The translations under genes were made by a program, and so were the position numbers. A stretch of DNA of 64,000 nt, from assembly GCA_021208885.1 (NCBI GenBank), contig JAJOJF010000037.1:62001-126000 (forward strand), given 5' to 3'. Shown piece by piece: positions 1 to 8,062 of the stretch. Within the stretch, counting starts at the first letter, position 1, and each line of letters begins with the position of its first letter. This DNA is from Burkholderiaceae bacterium (lineage in GTDB: Bacteria; Pseudomonadota; Gammaproteobacteria; Burkholderiales; Burkholderiaceae_B). The notes beneath the pieces are model-generated. The model was not told the origin of the DNA. It searched no databases and saw nothing but the letters and a program-made list of their open reading frames with translations.

Positions 1-1
1 T

Positions 2-1291
2 GATGAAGCGCATCAGTTGCCTGCTGTGGCTACCCGATTTTTAGGGCAAATGCTCTCAAGCGCCCAGTTGGTCGATCTGGCCAAACAGGCTGAAGCTGCC
101 GGTTTGGCTCATGCTCGAGAGGTTGTGCGCTGGAGCGAGTTGGCCAGTGGTTTGTCCCAGGCAGTCAAAGACTGGCGTTTGGGTCTTGAATGGGTGCAAC
201 AGCGTGCCAACCGGCGGGCTGTGCCTCGTGATGTCGTTGAGCAAGACAACGGGGTGCCGCTAATGCAGCATGTGGCAGATGCGCTGACCAAGTTGCGGCA
301 GGCGCTCGATGTCAACGCTGAGCGCCATCTGGATTTGGCTGCGTTGGCTAGAACGGCTGAAACGTTGTCCGATCGGCTTTTAAATTGGATCGGTGCGTGT
401 CAATCTCAAGCCTCGGATCTGACGCAAGTCTATTGGCTTGAGACCACCACTGGCGGTGTTCGCCTCAATGTTGCACCGTTATCGATCGCCTCGGCGTTCA
501 GTGCCGAGCGACAGGCAGGACAGGCCTGGATATTTGTGTCTGCCACGCTGTCGGTCAAAGGCGACTTCAGCCATTTTGTGCAGCGCCTTGGACTCAATGC
601 CCCGCAAACTCACCGTCAGGCATCACCGTTCGAATATGGCGAACAGGCTTTGCTTTGTGTGCCCAAGCACTTGCCAGCGGTGCAAAGCCCGCAGTACACC
701 GCTGAATTTGTTGGTTGGTTATGGCCGCTGATTCATGCTTGCCGGGGTAATGCGATGATCTTATGCACCACCTTGCGTGCTGTGGAAAATACCGCGAATG
801 CTTTGCGTGAGCTCTACGAAAACGAAGGGGTGGATTGGCCTATCTTGCAGCAGGGCTTGCAGCCACGGCGTACGTTGCTTGATGCGTTTCGTCAGCAGGC
901 GCATGCCGTGTTGGTCGGTAGCGCTAGTTTCTGGGAGGGGGTGGATGTGGTTGGCCAGCGCTTGAGCCTGGTCGCAATTGACAAGTTGCCGTTTGCGCCG
1001 CCTGATGACCCGATTCTAGAGGCCAGGCTACAGGCGTGTCGGGACGAGGGTGGTAATCCATTCATCGAACTCCAAGTGCCCGAAGCTGCGATAGCGTTAA
1101 AACAGGGCGCCGGCCGTCTGATTCGCAGCGAGCGTGATTGGGGGGTGCTCGTGGTGGGCGATACCAGGCTGGTCGATAAGCCCTATGGCAGAGCGCTGTG
1201 GCAGGGACTGCCGCCTTTTAAACGCACTCGCGATCAAGCCGACGCGCTAACGTTCATCTCACAAAAGCAGCAGGTTGCAATCGAGTCCTAG
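2..1291 (+). CDS. ATP-dependent DNA helicase, DinG/Rad3 (XPD-like) family, 3' part
   Basis: This is the C-terminal part of a superfamily 2 helicase; the 5' end lies outside the window. The reading frame opens with the DEAH box (bases 2-13, followed by QLP), so the Walker A and the FeS-cysteine region are off the left edge. About 429 residues remain. Near the end are the helicase C-terminal motifs: GSASFWEGVDVVG (motif V) and QGAGRLIRSERDWG (motif VI, with the arginine finger). Members of this family (DinG, YoaA) unwind DNA 5'-3' during repair or replication-fork rescue. The gene converges on bamD: a CTAG at 1288-1291 supplies the stop codon of both. The family is secure. Whether it is DinG or YoaA cannot be decided from this part. 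Confidence 0.85.
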   Translation, partial: DEAHQLPAVATRFLGQMLSSAQLVDLAKQAEAAGLAHAREVVRWSELASGLSQAVKDWRLGLEWVQQRANRRAVPRDVVEQDNGVPLMQHVADALTKLRQALDVNAERHLDLAALARTAETLSDRLLNWIGACQSQASDLTQVYWLETTTGGVRLNVAPLSIASAFSAERQAGQAWIFVSATLSVKGDFSHFVQRLGLNAPQTHRQASPFEYGEQALLCVPKHLPAVQSPQYTAEFVGWLWPLIHACRGNAMILCTTLRAVENTANALRELYENEGVDWPILQQGLQPRRTLLDAFRQQAHAVLVGSASFWEGVDVVGQRLSLVAIDKLPFAPPDDPILEARLQACRDEGGNPFIELQVPEAAIALKQGAGRLIRSERDWGVLVVGDTRLVDKPYGRALWQGLPPFKRTRDQADALTFISQKQQVAIES

Positions 1292-2134
1292 AAATAGCCC
1301 AAAGGATTCCACCAACTGTACTCAGTCTTTGGAAGGCCTTTGGCGATCAGTTGCGTGTCAGGAAAATTGGTCAACAAAACCCGCTCAGCGTCCTTTGATA
1401 GGTCGGGCATGTCTAGTTTCTGATACGACATCATGATGATGTAGAGAGCCTGTTCAGTGGCAGGTACGCCTTCGTAGTCGGTCAGTACAGCCTGTGCCCG
1501 GTTGATGGCCGCAACATAGCCTTGCCGTTCATAGTAAAAGCGGGCCGTGTGCAGTTGGTGCTCGGCCATGGTGTTCACCAGCCAGTTCATGCGTTTTTTT
1601 GGCGTCCTCGGCGTAGCGGCTTTGGGGGTAACGGGTGATGAGCTCTTCGAAAGCCGCATATGACTCGCGCAGGGCCCTGGGGTCGCGCTCAGCCGGGTCT
1701 TGTTGGGTGAGGAAGGCCAGTCGGGAGCTTGGCGGGGTAAACAGGATCAAGCCACGCAGAAACAGCATGTAGTCGCTGCCGGGGTGATTCGGATATTGAC
1801 GCTGAAAACGAGAAATGGTGGCCAATGCCATTTCGGGCTCACCTTTTTTCCACTGTACATAAGCCAGGTTTATCAATGACTGCTGAGCAAAAGGTCCGAA
1901 GGGGTAGCGCGCTTCGACGGCTGTAAACCGCTCTTCTGCCAGGGTCCAGTTGCCCGCATTCATTTCCTCTTTGCCGTCTTGGTAGAGACGTTCAACCGGC
2001 CAGCCGGCCGTCTCGTCATATTCTTCCTTGCTAAATGATGAGCAGCCAGATAATGCAACAGTCATTACAAGCAATAGAACGCCAAGCCAGGTACGGCGGT
2101 TGGCAAAAGGCAAGCGGATAAGGCGTTCAGTCAT
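1288..2134 (-). pseudogene. bamD: Outer membrane assembly lipoprotein BamD, interrupted by a one-base frameshift
   Basis: BamD is the essential TPR lipoprotein of the BAM complex that folds beta-barrel proteins into the outer membrane. From ATG 2134 the frame gives a lipoprotein signal with lipobox LSGC (Cys about residue 30), then TPR-like repeats, reaching SRYAEDAKK. There a run of seven A (plus-strand T7 at 1594-1600) shifts the frame and translation ends at 1529. The other frame picks up exactly, with RMNWLVNTMAEHQLHTA, and runs to a normal C-terminus at 1288. Removing one A gives a single protein of about 281 residues. Because bamD is essential and both halves are well conserved, a sequencing or assembly indel in the homopolymer is more likely than a dead gene. 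The gene is divergent from rluD. Confidence 0.88.
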
Positions 2135-2181
2135 GGAGTCCACGCACGCGTTAGGGTGTTAGCATTGATATCGATTATAGG

Positions 2182-3198
2182 ATGTTGCTGCAGATGGTAC
2201 AGCCCGAGAGCCTAACGAGTGAAACTGAGGACGCCGATGAGTTGATTTCGGTGTTTGGCACCGATGTATTGCATTTTTTGGTTCAACAACCGATGGCCGG
2301 TGATCGGCTAGACAAAGTTCTGGCCAAATTGATCCCTGAGCACTCGCGTGCGCGCATTCAAGGCTGGATTGAAGCGGGCCATGTTCAGGTAAATGGCCAG
2401 GCTAACAACCGGGTGCGACAGATCGTAGCGGCCGGTGATGAGATCTCTGTCAAGGTTCAGTCGTCCGAGCAGGCGTTGGCCCTTGAGCCTGATGATGTTG
2501 CTTTTGAAGTTGTACGAGAATCGCCCGAGTGGCTCGTGGTGAACAAGCAGGCCGGTTTGGTTGTGCACCCAGGTGCAGGCAACTGGCAGGGGACTTTGTT
2601 AAATGGACTGCTGTTTCGTTACCCATCCCTGAGCCACGTCGCGCGTGCTGGTATCGTGCATCGGCTAGACAAGGACACCACGGGGCTCATGGTGGTTGCC
2701 AAGAGTGAGACGGCGCAAACCCATTTAGTGCGACAATTGCAACAACGTACGGTCAAGCGCCACTACCGTGCTTTGGTGCATGGCTGGCTTAAGGATGCGC
2801 AGATGACGGTTGATCGAGCCATTGGACGCGATCCCAAGGTGCCAGTGCGGATGTCAGTGTCGGGCCCCGGCCCTGGCAAGCCAGCAATCACGCATGTGAG
2901 CAGGTTGCGCACCGGAACACTTGCTGGTCAGCCTGTCACGGAAATCAAATGCCAGTTAGAGACCGGGCGCACCCACCAGATCCGTGTTCATCTAGCTAGC
3001 GTGAAGCACCCACTTGTTGGTGACACCCTTTACGGGGGCAAGGTTTTAGTCGGTGCTGTGCGACAAATGTTGCATGCTGAGTCCTTATCGTTCGTTGATC
3101 CGGTTAGTGAGCAGTGGGTCAGTCTCACAAGCGAGTTGCCCGGTGACATGCAGTCAGTGTTGAATCAGGTCCAGTGGACCGACGCGGGGGCTTGTTAG
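2182..3198 (+). CDS. rluD: 23S rRNA pseudouridine(1911/1915/1917) synthase RluD
   Basis: RluD makes three pseudouridines in helix 69 of 23S rRNA. The 338-residue protein has an N-terminal S4 RNA-binding domain (RLDKVLAKLIPEHSRARIQ, about residues 40-90) and a pseudouridine synthase domain with the catalytic-aspartate signature HRLDKDTTGLMVVAK (about residue 160) and the late motif ETGRTHQIRVHL. The place opposite bamD and immediately before pgeF is the usual one in beta- and gammaproteobacteria, which favours RluD over RluC; a separate RluC-like gene lies at 45.5 kb. The start at 2182 leaves a longer leader than in E. coli RluD, so an internal start is possible. The stop overlaps the chosen pgeF start by one base. 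Confidence 0.9.
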   Translation: MLLQMVQPESLTSETEDADELISVFGTDVLHFLVQQPMAGDRLDKVLAKLIPEHSRARIQGWIEAGHVQVNGQANNRVRQIVAAGDEISVKVQSSEQALALEPDDVAFEVVRESPEWLVVNKQAGLVVHPGAGNWQGTLLNGLLFRYPSLSHVARAGIVHRLDKDTTGLMVVAKSETAQTHLVRQLQQRTVKRHYRALVHGWLKDAQMTVDRAIGRDPKVPVRMSVSGPGPGKPAITHVSRLRTGTLAGQPVTEIKCQLETGRTHQIRVHLASVKHPLVGDTLYGGKVLVGAVRQMLHAESLSFVDPVSEQWVSLTSELPGDMQSVLNQVQWTDAGAC

Positions 3199-3944
3199 TG
3201 CACAACGCCTGGATCAGGATTGAGAACGTAAGCCCCAAAGTGCAGGGGTTTTGCACCACAAGGCATCATGGGGTTGGTAGTAAACCATTTGATTCTTTAA
3301 ACCTCGGTGACCATGTCGGCGATGATCCTGCCTGCGTCCAGGCAAACCGCGAAAGGCTTGCGCAGTGGCTGCCAGCTCCACCCGTTTGGGTTGAACAAGT
3401 GCACGGCACCAATGTGTTGGTACTCAGTGGACCTGTTAGGGATCGGTTGATTCAAGCTGATGCCATCGTAACCAACAGGTCAGCGCAGGTCTTGGGGATT
3501 TTGACGGCCGATTGCATGCCGGTGGTGCTCGCAAATGATGAAGGCACCGTGCTCGGTTTAGCTCACGCGGGCTGGCGCGGACTGGCAAATGGTGTGCTGC
3601 AGCAAACCTTGATTGCGATGCATGACCAAGTCCGTGAGCTTGGCACTTGGCGCGCATGGATTGGCCCGTGTATCAGCGCTCGGGCGTTTCAAGTCGGTGA
3701 TGAAGTCAGGCGGGCGTTCATGGCCGTTGATCCTGCACTCGCCGCATGCTTTACCCCGGATGTTGCACCGCACAAGTGGTTATGTGATCTGCCATCGATT
3801 GCCAAATCAATATTGCTTGCAGCCGGTGCTCGGTCTGTTGCTTGGTGTGGTCATTGCACGGTGAGCGATCCGGCCAATCGGTTCTTTAGTTATCGTCGCG
3901 ATGGTCAGACCGGACGCATGGCGACGGTTGCCTGGCTCGATTGA
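3198..3944 (+). CDS. pgeF: Peptidoglycan editing factor PgeF (YfiH / DUF152, laccase-domain family)
   Basis: This is a 248-residue member of the YfiH family. It is annotated historically as a polyphenol oxidase and more recently as a protein that removes wrongly incorporated L-serine from UDP-MurNAc precursors. Family motifs are clear: LTADCMPVVLA, LAHAGWRGLANG, WIGPCISARAFQVGDEV and CGHCTVSDP, with the His and Cys metal ligands. GTG 3198 is chosen because a purine-rich site (GGGGG at 3186-3190) sits seven bases before it and the stop/start overlap with rluD suggests translational coupling. An in-frame GTG at 3174 is an alternative. Confidence 0.85.
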   Translation: MHNAWIRIENVSPKVQGFCTTRHHGVGSKPFDSLNLGDHVGDDPACVQANRERLAQWLPAPPVWVEQVHGTNVLVLSGPVRDRLIQADAIVTNRSAQVLGILTADCMPVVLANDEGTVLGLAHAGWRGLANGVLQQTLIAMHDQVRELGTWRAWIGPCISARAFQVGDEVRRAFMAVDPALAACFTPDVAPHKWLCDLPSIAKSILLAAGARSVAWCGHCTVSDPANRFFSYRRDGQTGRMATVAWLD

Positions 3945-3988
3945 TTAACTATTTGCTGACGTAGTTCTGACGCTTTGGGTTAGTACCA

Positions 3989-4017
3989 TTGACAAGCGTC
4001 GCGGGACGGCGCAGGAT
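3989..4017 (+). promoter_or_regulatory. Possible sigma-70 promoter of phaC
   Basis: A perfect TTGACA (3989-3994) lies in the 117-base gap between pgeF and phaC. The hexamer 17 bases further on (4012-4017, CAGGAT) matches the -10 consensus at only three positions, so this is a weak call. A strong ribosome binding site (CTGGAGGA, 4045-4052) follows before the GTG. Confidence 0.3.
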
Positions 4018-4061
4018 CAGATAAATGGCGACATATTTGTTAATCTGGAGGACAGCGCGTC

Positions 4062-5681
4062 GTGACTGCTTCATTTCCCACCCCGTGGGGATTTGCCCCA
4101 GGAACGGATCAATCTGAGCTAGGACAGATCCAGCAGCAATTTATTGAACAGTGGCAAGCCTTGGCGCAAGCAGCCGCCAAAGGCGAGTTGCCAGCCATCA
4201 AGGACCGGCGGTTTGCGGATCAGGCATGGCAATCAAGTCCCATGCATGCACTGATGGCGCATTTGTATCTCTTGTCTGGCGACGCCATGAAACAGCTGGC
4301 CGAAGTCGCACAAGTCGAACCAGAGGTAAAAGACCAGCTGAGGTTTTCTGTGTCGCAATGGGTCGATGCTATGTCGCCGGCCAATTTTCTGGCGACCAAT
4401 CCTGAAGCGCAACAGGCGTTGATTGAGTCTGGCGGCAAGACGCTGCAAGCGGGCATTGAGAACTTTCTCAAAGACCTGCAAAAAGGTCGAATCACGCAGA
4501 CTGATGAGAGTGTTTTCGAGGTTGGCCGCAACTTGGCTGTTACACCTGGTGCAGTTGTTTTCAAGAACAAATACTTCGAGCTGCTGCAATACACGCCAAC
4601 GACTGAGACGGTTTATCAGCGTCCGTTGTTGATGGTGCCCCCTTGCATCAATAAGTACTACATCATGGATCTGCAACCAGAGAACTCACTGGTTGCTTAT
4701 CTGGTTGCGCAAGGCTTTACCGTCTTTATGGTGTCCTGGCGCAATCCTCTGCCTCAAGATACCGATGGCATACAGACCGCCACCTGGGACGACTATATCG
4801 AAGACGGTATTTTGACTGCCATTGATGTGGCGCGAGACATATCCCGACAGGGCAAGGTTAATGTGCTCGGTTTTTGTGTGGGAGGCACGATGTTGACCAC
4901 CGCCCTGGCCGTTCTGGCAGCGCGAGGGGAGGATAAAGTGTCCTCTCTGACATTACTGGCGACCATGCTCGATTTTGTGGATACCGGCGCCTTGGGTGTC
5001 TTTGCCAATGAACCACACGCTCGGATTCGTGAGCATTCGATCGGTGGCGGTGGATTGATGACGGGCCGGGAATTGTCCAGCACGTTTTCTTTTTTGCGGC
5101 CAAATGAACTCGTCTGGAACTACGTGGTCTCGAACTATCTTAAAGGCCAGACCCCGGTACCGTTTGATCTACTGTATTGGAATAGCGATAGCACCAACCT
5201 GTCAGGGCCTTTTTTCACGTGGTATTTCCGCAATGCCTACATTGAGAACAACTTCAAAGAACCTGGCAAAGTCAAAGTGTGCGGCGAGAAAATCAATTTT
5301 GGAAAAATCGATGTGCCAGCCTATTTGCTGGCCTCCAAAGAGGATCATATTGTGCCGTGGCAAACAGCCTATCACTCGGCCGCTTTATTGGGCGGTGAGT
5401 CCCGGTTTGTGCTCGGAGCGTCTGGTCATATTGCGGGCGTGATCAATCCAGCCTCTAAGAACAAGCGTCACTATTGGGTCTCTGACTCTGATGTAGACGT
5501 AACGCCCGAACAGTGGTTTGATTCTGCGCGTGAGCAACCCGGCAGTTGGTGGCCAGATCATACCGAATGGTTAAAGGGCAATTCTGGGCGGCGAGTCAAA
5601 GCGAAAAACCAGTTGGGTAACGATCAGTATCCTGAGCTTGAAGCCGCGCCTGGCAGTTATGTCAAGGTGCGTGCCGTTTAA
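4062..5681 (+). CDS. phaC: Class I polyhydroxyalkanoate synthase PhaC
   Basis: PhaC polymerises (R)-3-hydroxyacyl-CoA, mainly 3-hydroxybutyryl-CoA, into storage polyester at the granule surface. The 539-residue protein has the PhaC N-terminal domain followed by an alpha/beta hydrolase fold. The lipase-like box GFCVGG places the nucleophile at Cys272; Asp428 (in SKEDHIVPW) and His456 (in ASGHIAG) complete the triad, with nearly the spacing known from the Cupriavidus enzyme. The length fits class I (single subunit). GTG 4062 is preceded by CTGGAGGA. phaB and phaR follow; no phaA thiolase is present in this window. Confidence 0.96.
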   Translation: MTASFPTPWGFAPGTDQSELGQIQQQFIEQWQALAQAAAKGELPAIKDRRFADQAWQSSPMHALMAHLYLLSGDAMKQLAEVAQVEPEVKDQLRFSVSQWVDAMSPANFLATNPEAQQALIESGGKTLQAGIENFLKDLQKGRITQTDESVFEVGRNLAVTPGAVVFKNKYFELLQYTPTTETVYQRPLLMVPPCINKYYIMDLQPENSLVAYLVAQGFTVFMVSWRNPLPQDTDGIQTATWDDYIEDGILTAIDVARDISRQGKVNVLGFCVGGTMLTTALAVLAARGEDKVSSLTLLATMLDFVDTGALGVFANEPHARIREHSIGGGGLMTGRELSSTFSFLRPNELVWNYVVSNYLKGQTPVPFDLLYWNSDSTNLSGPFFTWYFRNAYIENNFKEPGKVKVCGEKINFGKIDVPAYLLASKEDHIVPWQTAYHSAALLGGESRFVLGASGHIAGVINPASKNKRHYWVSDSDVDVTPEQWFDSAREQPGSWWPDHTEWLKGNSGRRVKAKNQLGNDQYPELEAAPGSYVKVRAV

Positions 5682-5694
5682 GGCGTTCTACCAT

Positions 5695-5721
5695 CAGTTC
5701 AGCTTATGTTGATCGGAACTG
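5695..5721 (+). repeat. Inverted repeat between phaC and phaB
   Basis: CAGTTC (5695-5700) and GAACTG (5716-5721) form a six-base dyad with a 15-base loop just after the phaC stop. It could reduce read-through or stabilise mRNA ends. No T-run follows, so it is not a clear terminator. Confidence 0.35.
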
Positions 5722-5760
5722 GTGCACATTAAAAAAGAGACTTTTTGAAGGGAGAGGAAC

Positions 5761-6498
5761 ATGGAAAAGAAAGTTGCCTACGTAACCGGTGGCATGGGTG
5801 GCATTGGGACGGCGATCTGCCAGCGCCTGGCCAAGGAGGGCATGACAGTGATTGCCGGTTGCGGTCCGAGTCGCGATTACGATCGTTGGCTTAAGGAACA
5901 AGCCGAGCAGGGATTCAAGTTTTATGCTTCGGTGGGCAACGTGGCAGACTGGGACTCGACCGTAACGGCGTTCAAGAAGGTCAAAGAAGAGCATGGCCCG
6001 GTTTCGGTGCTTGTCAACAACGCTGGCATTACCCGCGATGGCGTGTTTCGCAAAATGAGCGAGGACGATTGGCGCACCGTGATGGATACCAACCTCAATA
6101 GCCTATTCAATGTGACTAAACAGGTCATCGACGAAATGGTTGAGCAAGGCTGGGGTCGGATCGTGAATATCAGTTCTGTCAACGGTCAGAAAGGTCAGTT
6201 TGGCCAGACTAACTACGCCACGGCCAAGGCAGCGATTCATGGTTTCACGATGTCGTTGGCGCAGGAGGTTGCTAGCAAAGGGGTGACAGTCAATACCGTA
6301 TCGCCTGGCTACATTGGCACAGACATGGTTAAAGCAATCCGTCCGGATGTACTGGAGAAGATTGTGGCAACTATTCCGGTCAAGCGTCTTGGTGAACCAT
6401 CCGAGATCGCGTCAATCGTGGCCTGGATCGCCTCAGAAGATGCAGGCTTTGCCACAGGTGCGGACTTCTCTTTGAACGGTGGCCTGCACATGGGTTAA
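5761..6498 (+). CDS. phaB: Acetoacetyl-CoA reductase PhaB (SDR family)
   Basis: PhaB reduces acetoacetyl-CoA to (R)-3-hydroxybutyryl-CoA, the PhaC monomer, normally with NADPH. The 245-residue short-chain dehydrogenase has the nucleotide-binding motif TGGMGGIG near the N-terminus, NNAG at about residue 90, the catalytic Ser in NISSVNGQKGQFGQ and the YxxxK pair in NYATAKAA. The 'RDGVFRKM' and 'GQFGQ' stretches are typical of PhaB. A strong GGGAGAGGAA site precedes ATG 5761. It lies 79 bases after phaC, probably in the same transcript. Confidence 0.94.
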   Translation: MEKKVAYVTGGMGGIGTAICQRLAKEGMTVIAGCGPSRDYDRWLKEQAEQGFKFYASVGNVADWDSTVTAFKKVKEEHGPVSVLVNNAGITRDGVFRKMSEDDWRTVMDTNLNSLFNVTKQVIDEMVEQGWGRIVNISSVNGQKGQFGQTNYATAKAAIHGFTMSLAQEVASKGVTVNTVSPGYIGTDMVKAIRPDVLEKIVATIPVKRLGEPSEIASIVAWIASEDAGFATGADFSLNGGLHMG

Positions 6499-6514
6499 GC
6501 TTGACGCAACAGTC

Positions 6515-6547
6515 CTCAGGCTGCCGGCAATCGGCCAGCAGCCTGAG
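6515..6547 (+). repeat. Long hairpin in the phaB-phaR gap
   Basis: CTCAGGCTG (6515-6523) pairs perfectly with CAGCCTGAG (6539-6547). The 15-base loop itself contains a smaller CCG/CGG dyad. No T-run follows. It could be a transcript-processing or attenuation structure between phaB and phaR, or an operator for PhaR autoregulation. The sequence alone does not decide. Confidence 0.5.
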
Positions 6548-6574
6548 TTCAGCGCAGGTTATCTTGGAAAGACA

Positions 6575-7120
6575 ATGACAGATAAAAACGCAGCAGACAC
6601 CACTAGAATCATTAAAAAGTACCCTAACCGCCGGCTCTACGATACGCAGACCAGTAGTTACATTACGCTGTCTGATGTCAAACAACTGGTATTGGAAAAC
6701 GAAAACTTCAAAGTGGTCGATGCCAAGTCGGGTGAGGAGTTGACCCGTAGCATTTTGCTGCAGATCATTCTGGAAGAGGAAAGTGGCGGTGTGCCAATGT
6801 TTTCTTCCGAGATGCTCGCGCAAATCATCCGGTTCTATGGTCATGCCATGCAAGGAATGATGGGTGCCTATCTCGAGAAAAACCTGCAGGCCTTTAAGGA
6901 AATCCAGGATCGCATCACTGAGCAGTCTAAAGGCATGTATGGCACGCAGTTTGGGCCAGAAGCCTGGACTCAGTTTATGAACATGCAGGCACCGATGCTG
7001 CAGACGATGATGAACAACTACGTCGAGCAAAGCAAGAACATGTTCGTGCAGATGCAAGACCAGATGCAGGATCGGACGCGTGCCATGTTCTCGGGCTTTC
7101 CGTTCAAGCCCAAGGACTAG
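6575..7120 (+). CDS. phaR: Polyhydroxyalkanoate synthesis repressor PhaR
   Basis: PhaR binds both DNA and polyester granules and represses phasin (phaP) and often its own gene until polymer forms. The 181-residue protein starts with the PhaR DNA-binding/granule domain (RIIKKYPNRRLYDTQTSSYITL, about residues 10-30), followed by the PHB accumulation regulatory domain (about 70-120). The C-terminal third is rich in Met and Gln (QTMMNNYVEQSKNMFVQMQ), as is common in PhaR. ATG 6575 is chosen because GGAAAG lies just upstream and the domain begins directly after; earlier in-frame starts would overlap phaB. Confidence 0.93.
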   Translation: MTDKNAADTTRIIKKYPNRRLYDTQTSSYITLSDVKQLVLENENFKVVDAKSGEELTRSILLQIILEEESGGVPMFSSEMLAQIIRFYGHAMQGMMGAYLEKNLQAFKEIQDRITEQSKGMYGTQFGPEAWTQFMNMQAPMLQTMMNNYVEQSKNMFVQMQDQMQDRTRAMFSGFPFKPKD

Positions 7121-7168
7121 CTCGCCGTAAAACTTGGGAATTGGCTGTCTGCACCTGTCGGGTGATTG

Positions 7169-8062
7169 TCAACGGCGCCGCAAGAATAGTGCCGGGTCAA
7201 CCCGGGCGTTATTGAGGCTAACGTTCCAGTGCAAATGCGGCCCAGTCGAGCGCCCCGTGTTGCCAACTGCGCCGACGATATCGCCGCGTTTGACCACGTC
7301 CCCGGGCAACAAATTGATTTCTGACAAGTGACAAAACATGCTGATGACGCCTTGGCCATGATCAATAAAAATCGTCAGTCCGTTGAAGTAATAGTCGCCA
7401 ATCAACAACACCCGACCGTCCGCGGGCGACTTCACGGGGGTGCCTTTGGGCGCCGCAAAATCAAGCCCTGAGTGCGGGTTGCGCGGCTCGCCATTAAAAA
7501 ATCGCTGTAGCCCAAACGGACTTGAGAGACGACCAGGTACCGGTGGATCAAATATCAGGTTCGATGGCTGCTTCTCACTGTAGGTTCCATAGGCAGCGGT
7601 TTGCTCGGCAAGCTCGGACTGGATGCGTTCAAGGGTTTTGGGTGGCGGGCTGACCATGGTTCGGTCTTTCAGTGTGATGTGCTGGCTTTTGTATTCAAAT
7701 GGCTTGATCTCCACAGGTATTGTCCAACTGCGTTGGCCGGTCTTGGCAGCTAAAGACACTGAGCCAGGCTCAGTGGTCAGTGGTATGCCAACCACGGCCC
7801 ACCACGATGACTGGTCTGACAAGACCAAAACGCGTTGATTGTTCAGGTAGACCTCTGGTGCATTTGGCGATTCGTCCAGGCTCACGACTTGAATCACCCC
7901 AACGCCGCCTGGCACGGGACGGTGCAGTTGCTGGCGCAGTTCTGGGACTGTGTTGGCTTGGGCAGTCTGCTGCGCCACGAACCAACCGAGAACGCAGACA
8001 AACAGGGCTAATGCGGTGACGTCGATTTTGATGCTTGCTCTTAACCGGCTTATGTGGCGCAT
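7169..8062 (-). CDS. M23 family metallopeptidase (LytM domain), exported
   Basis: This is a probable periplasmic peptidoglycan endopeptidase or an EnvC/NlpD-like activator. The 297-residue protein has one N-terminal hydrophobic segment (about residues 14-36, signal or anchor), a middle beta-rich region and a C-terminal M23 domain. The zinc ligands are visible: His and Asp in NPHSGLDF and the HxH of GPHLHWN. The domain therefore looks catalytically intact. The ATG at 8062 shares a base with the stop of the MOSC gene (TGATG), so the two are co-transcribed. Opposite in direction to phaR, with a gap of 48 bases. Confidence 0.88.
   Translation of the reverse strand: MRHISRLRASIKIDVTALALFVCVLGWFVAQQTAQANTVPELRQQLHRPVPGGVGVIQVVSLDESPNAPEVYLNNQRVLVLSDQSSWWAVVGIPLTTEPGSVSLAAKTGQRSWTIPVEIKPFEYKSQHITLKDRTMVSPPPKTLERIQSELAEQTAAYGTYSEKQPSNLIFDPPVPGRLSSPFGLQRFFNGEPRNPHSGLDFAAPKGTPVKSPADGRVLLIGDYYFNGLTIFIDHGQGVISMFCHLSEINLLPGDVVKRGDIVGAVGNTGRSTGPHLHWNVSLNNARVDPALFLRRR

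Noticed and set aside
1594-1600. Programmed frameshifting in bamD
   Set aside because: The restoring shift would be +1, which poly-A slippery sites do not usually give, and no stimulatory structure is evident; an indel is simpler. Transcription slippage is not excluded.
4233-4676. Minus-strand frame of 147 residues
   Set aside because: It is opposite phaC and has no start signal or family resemblance.
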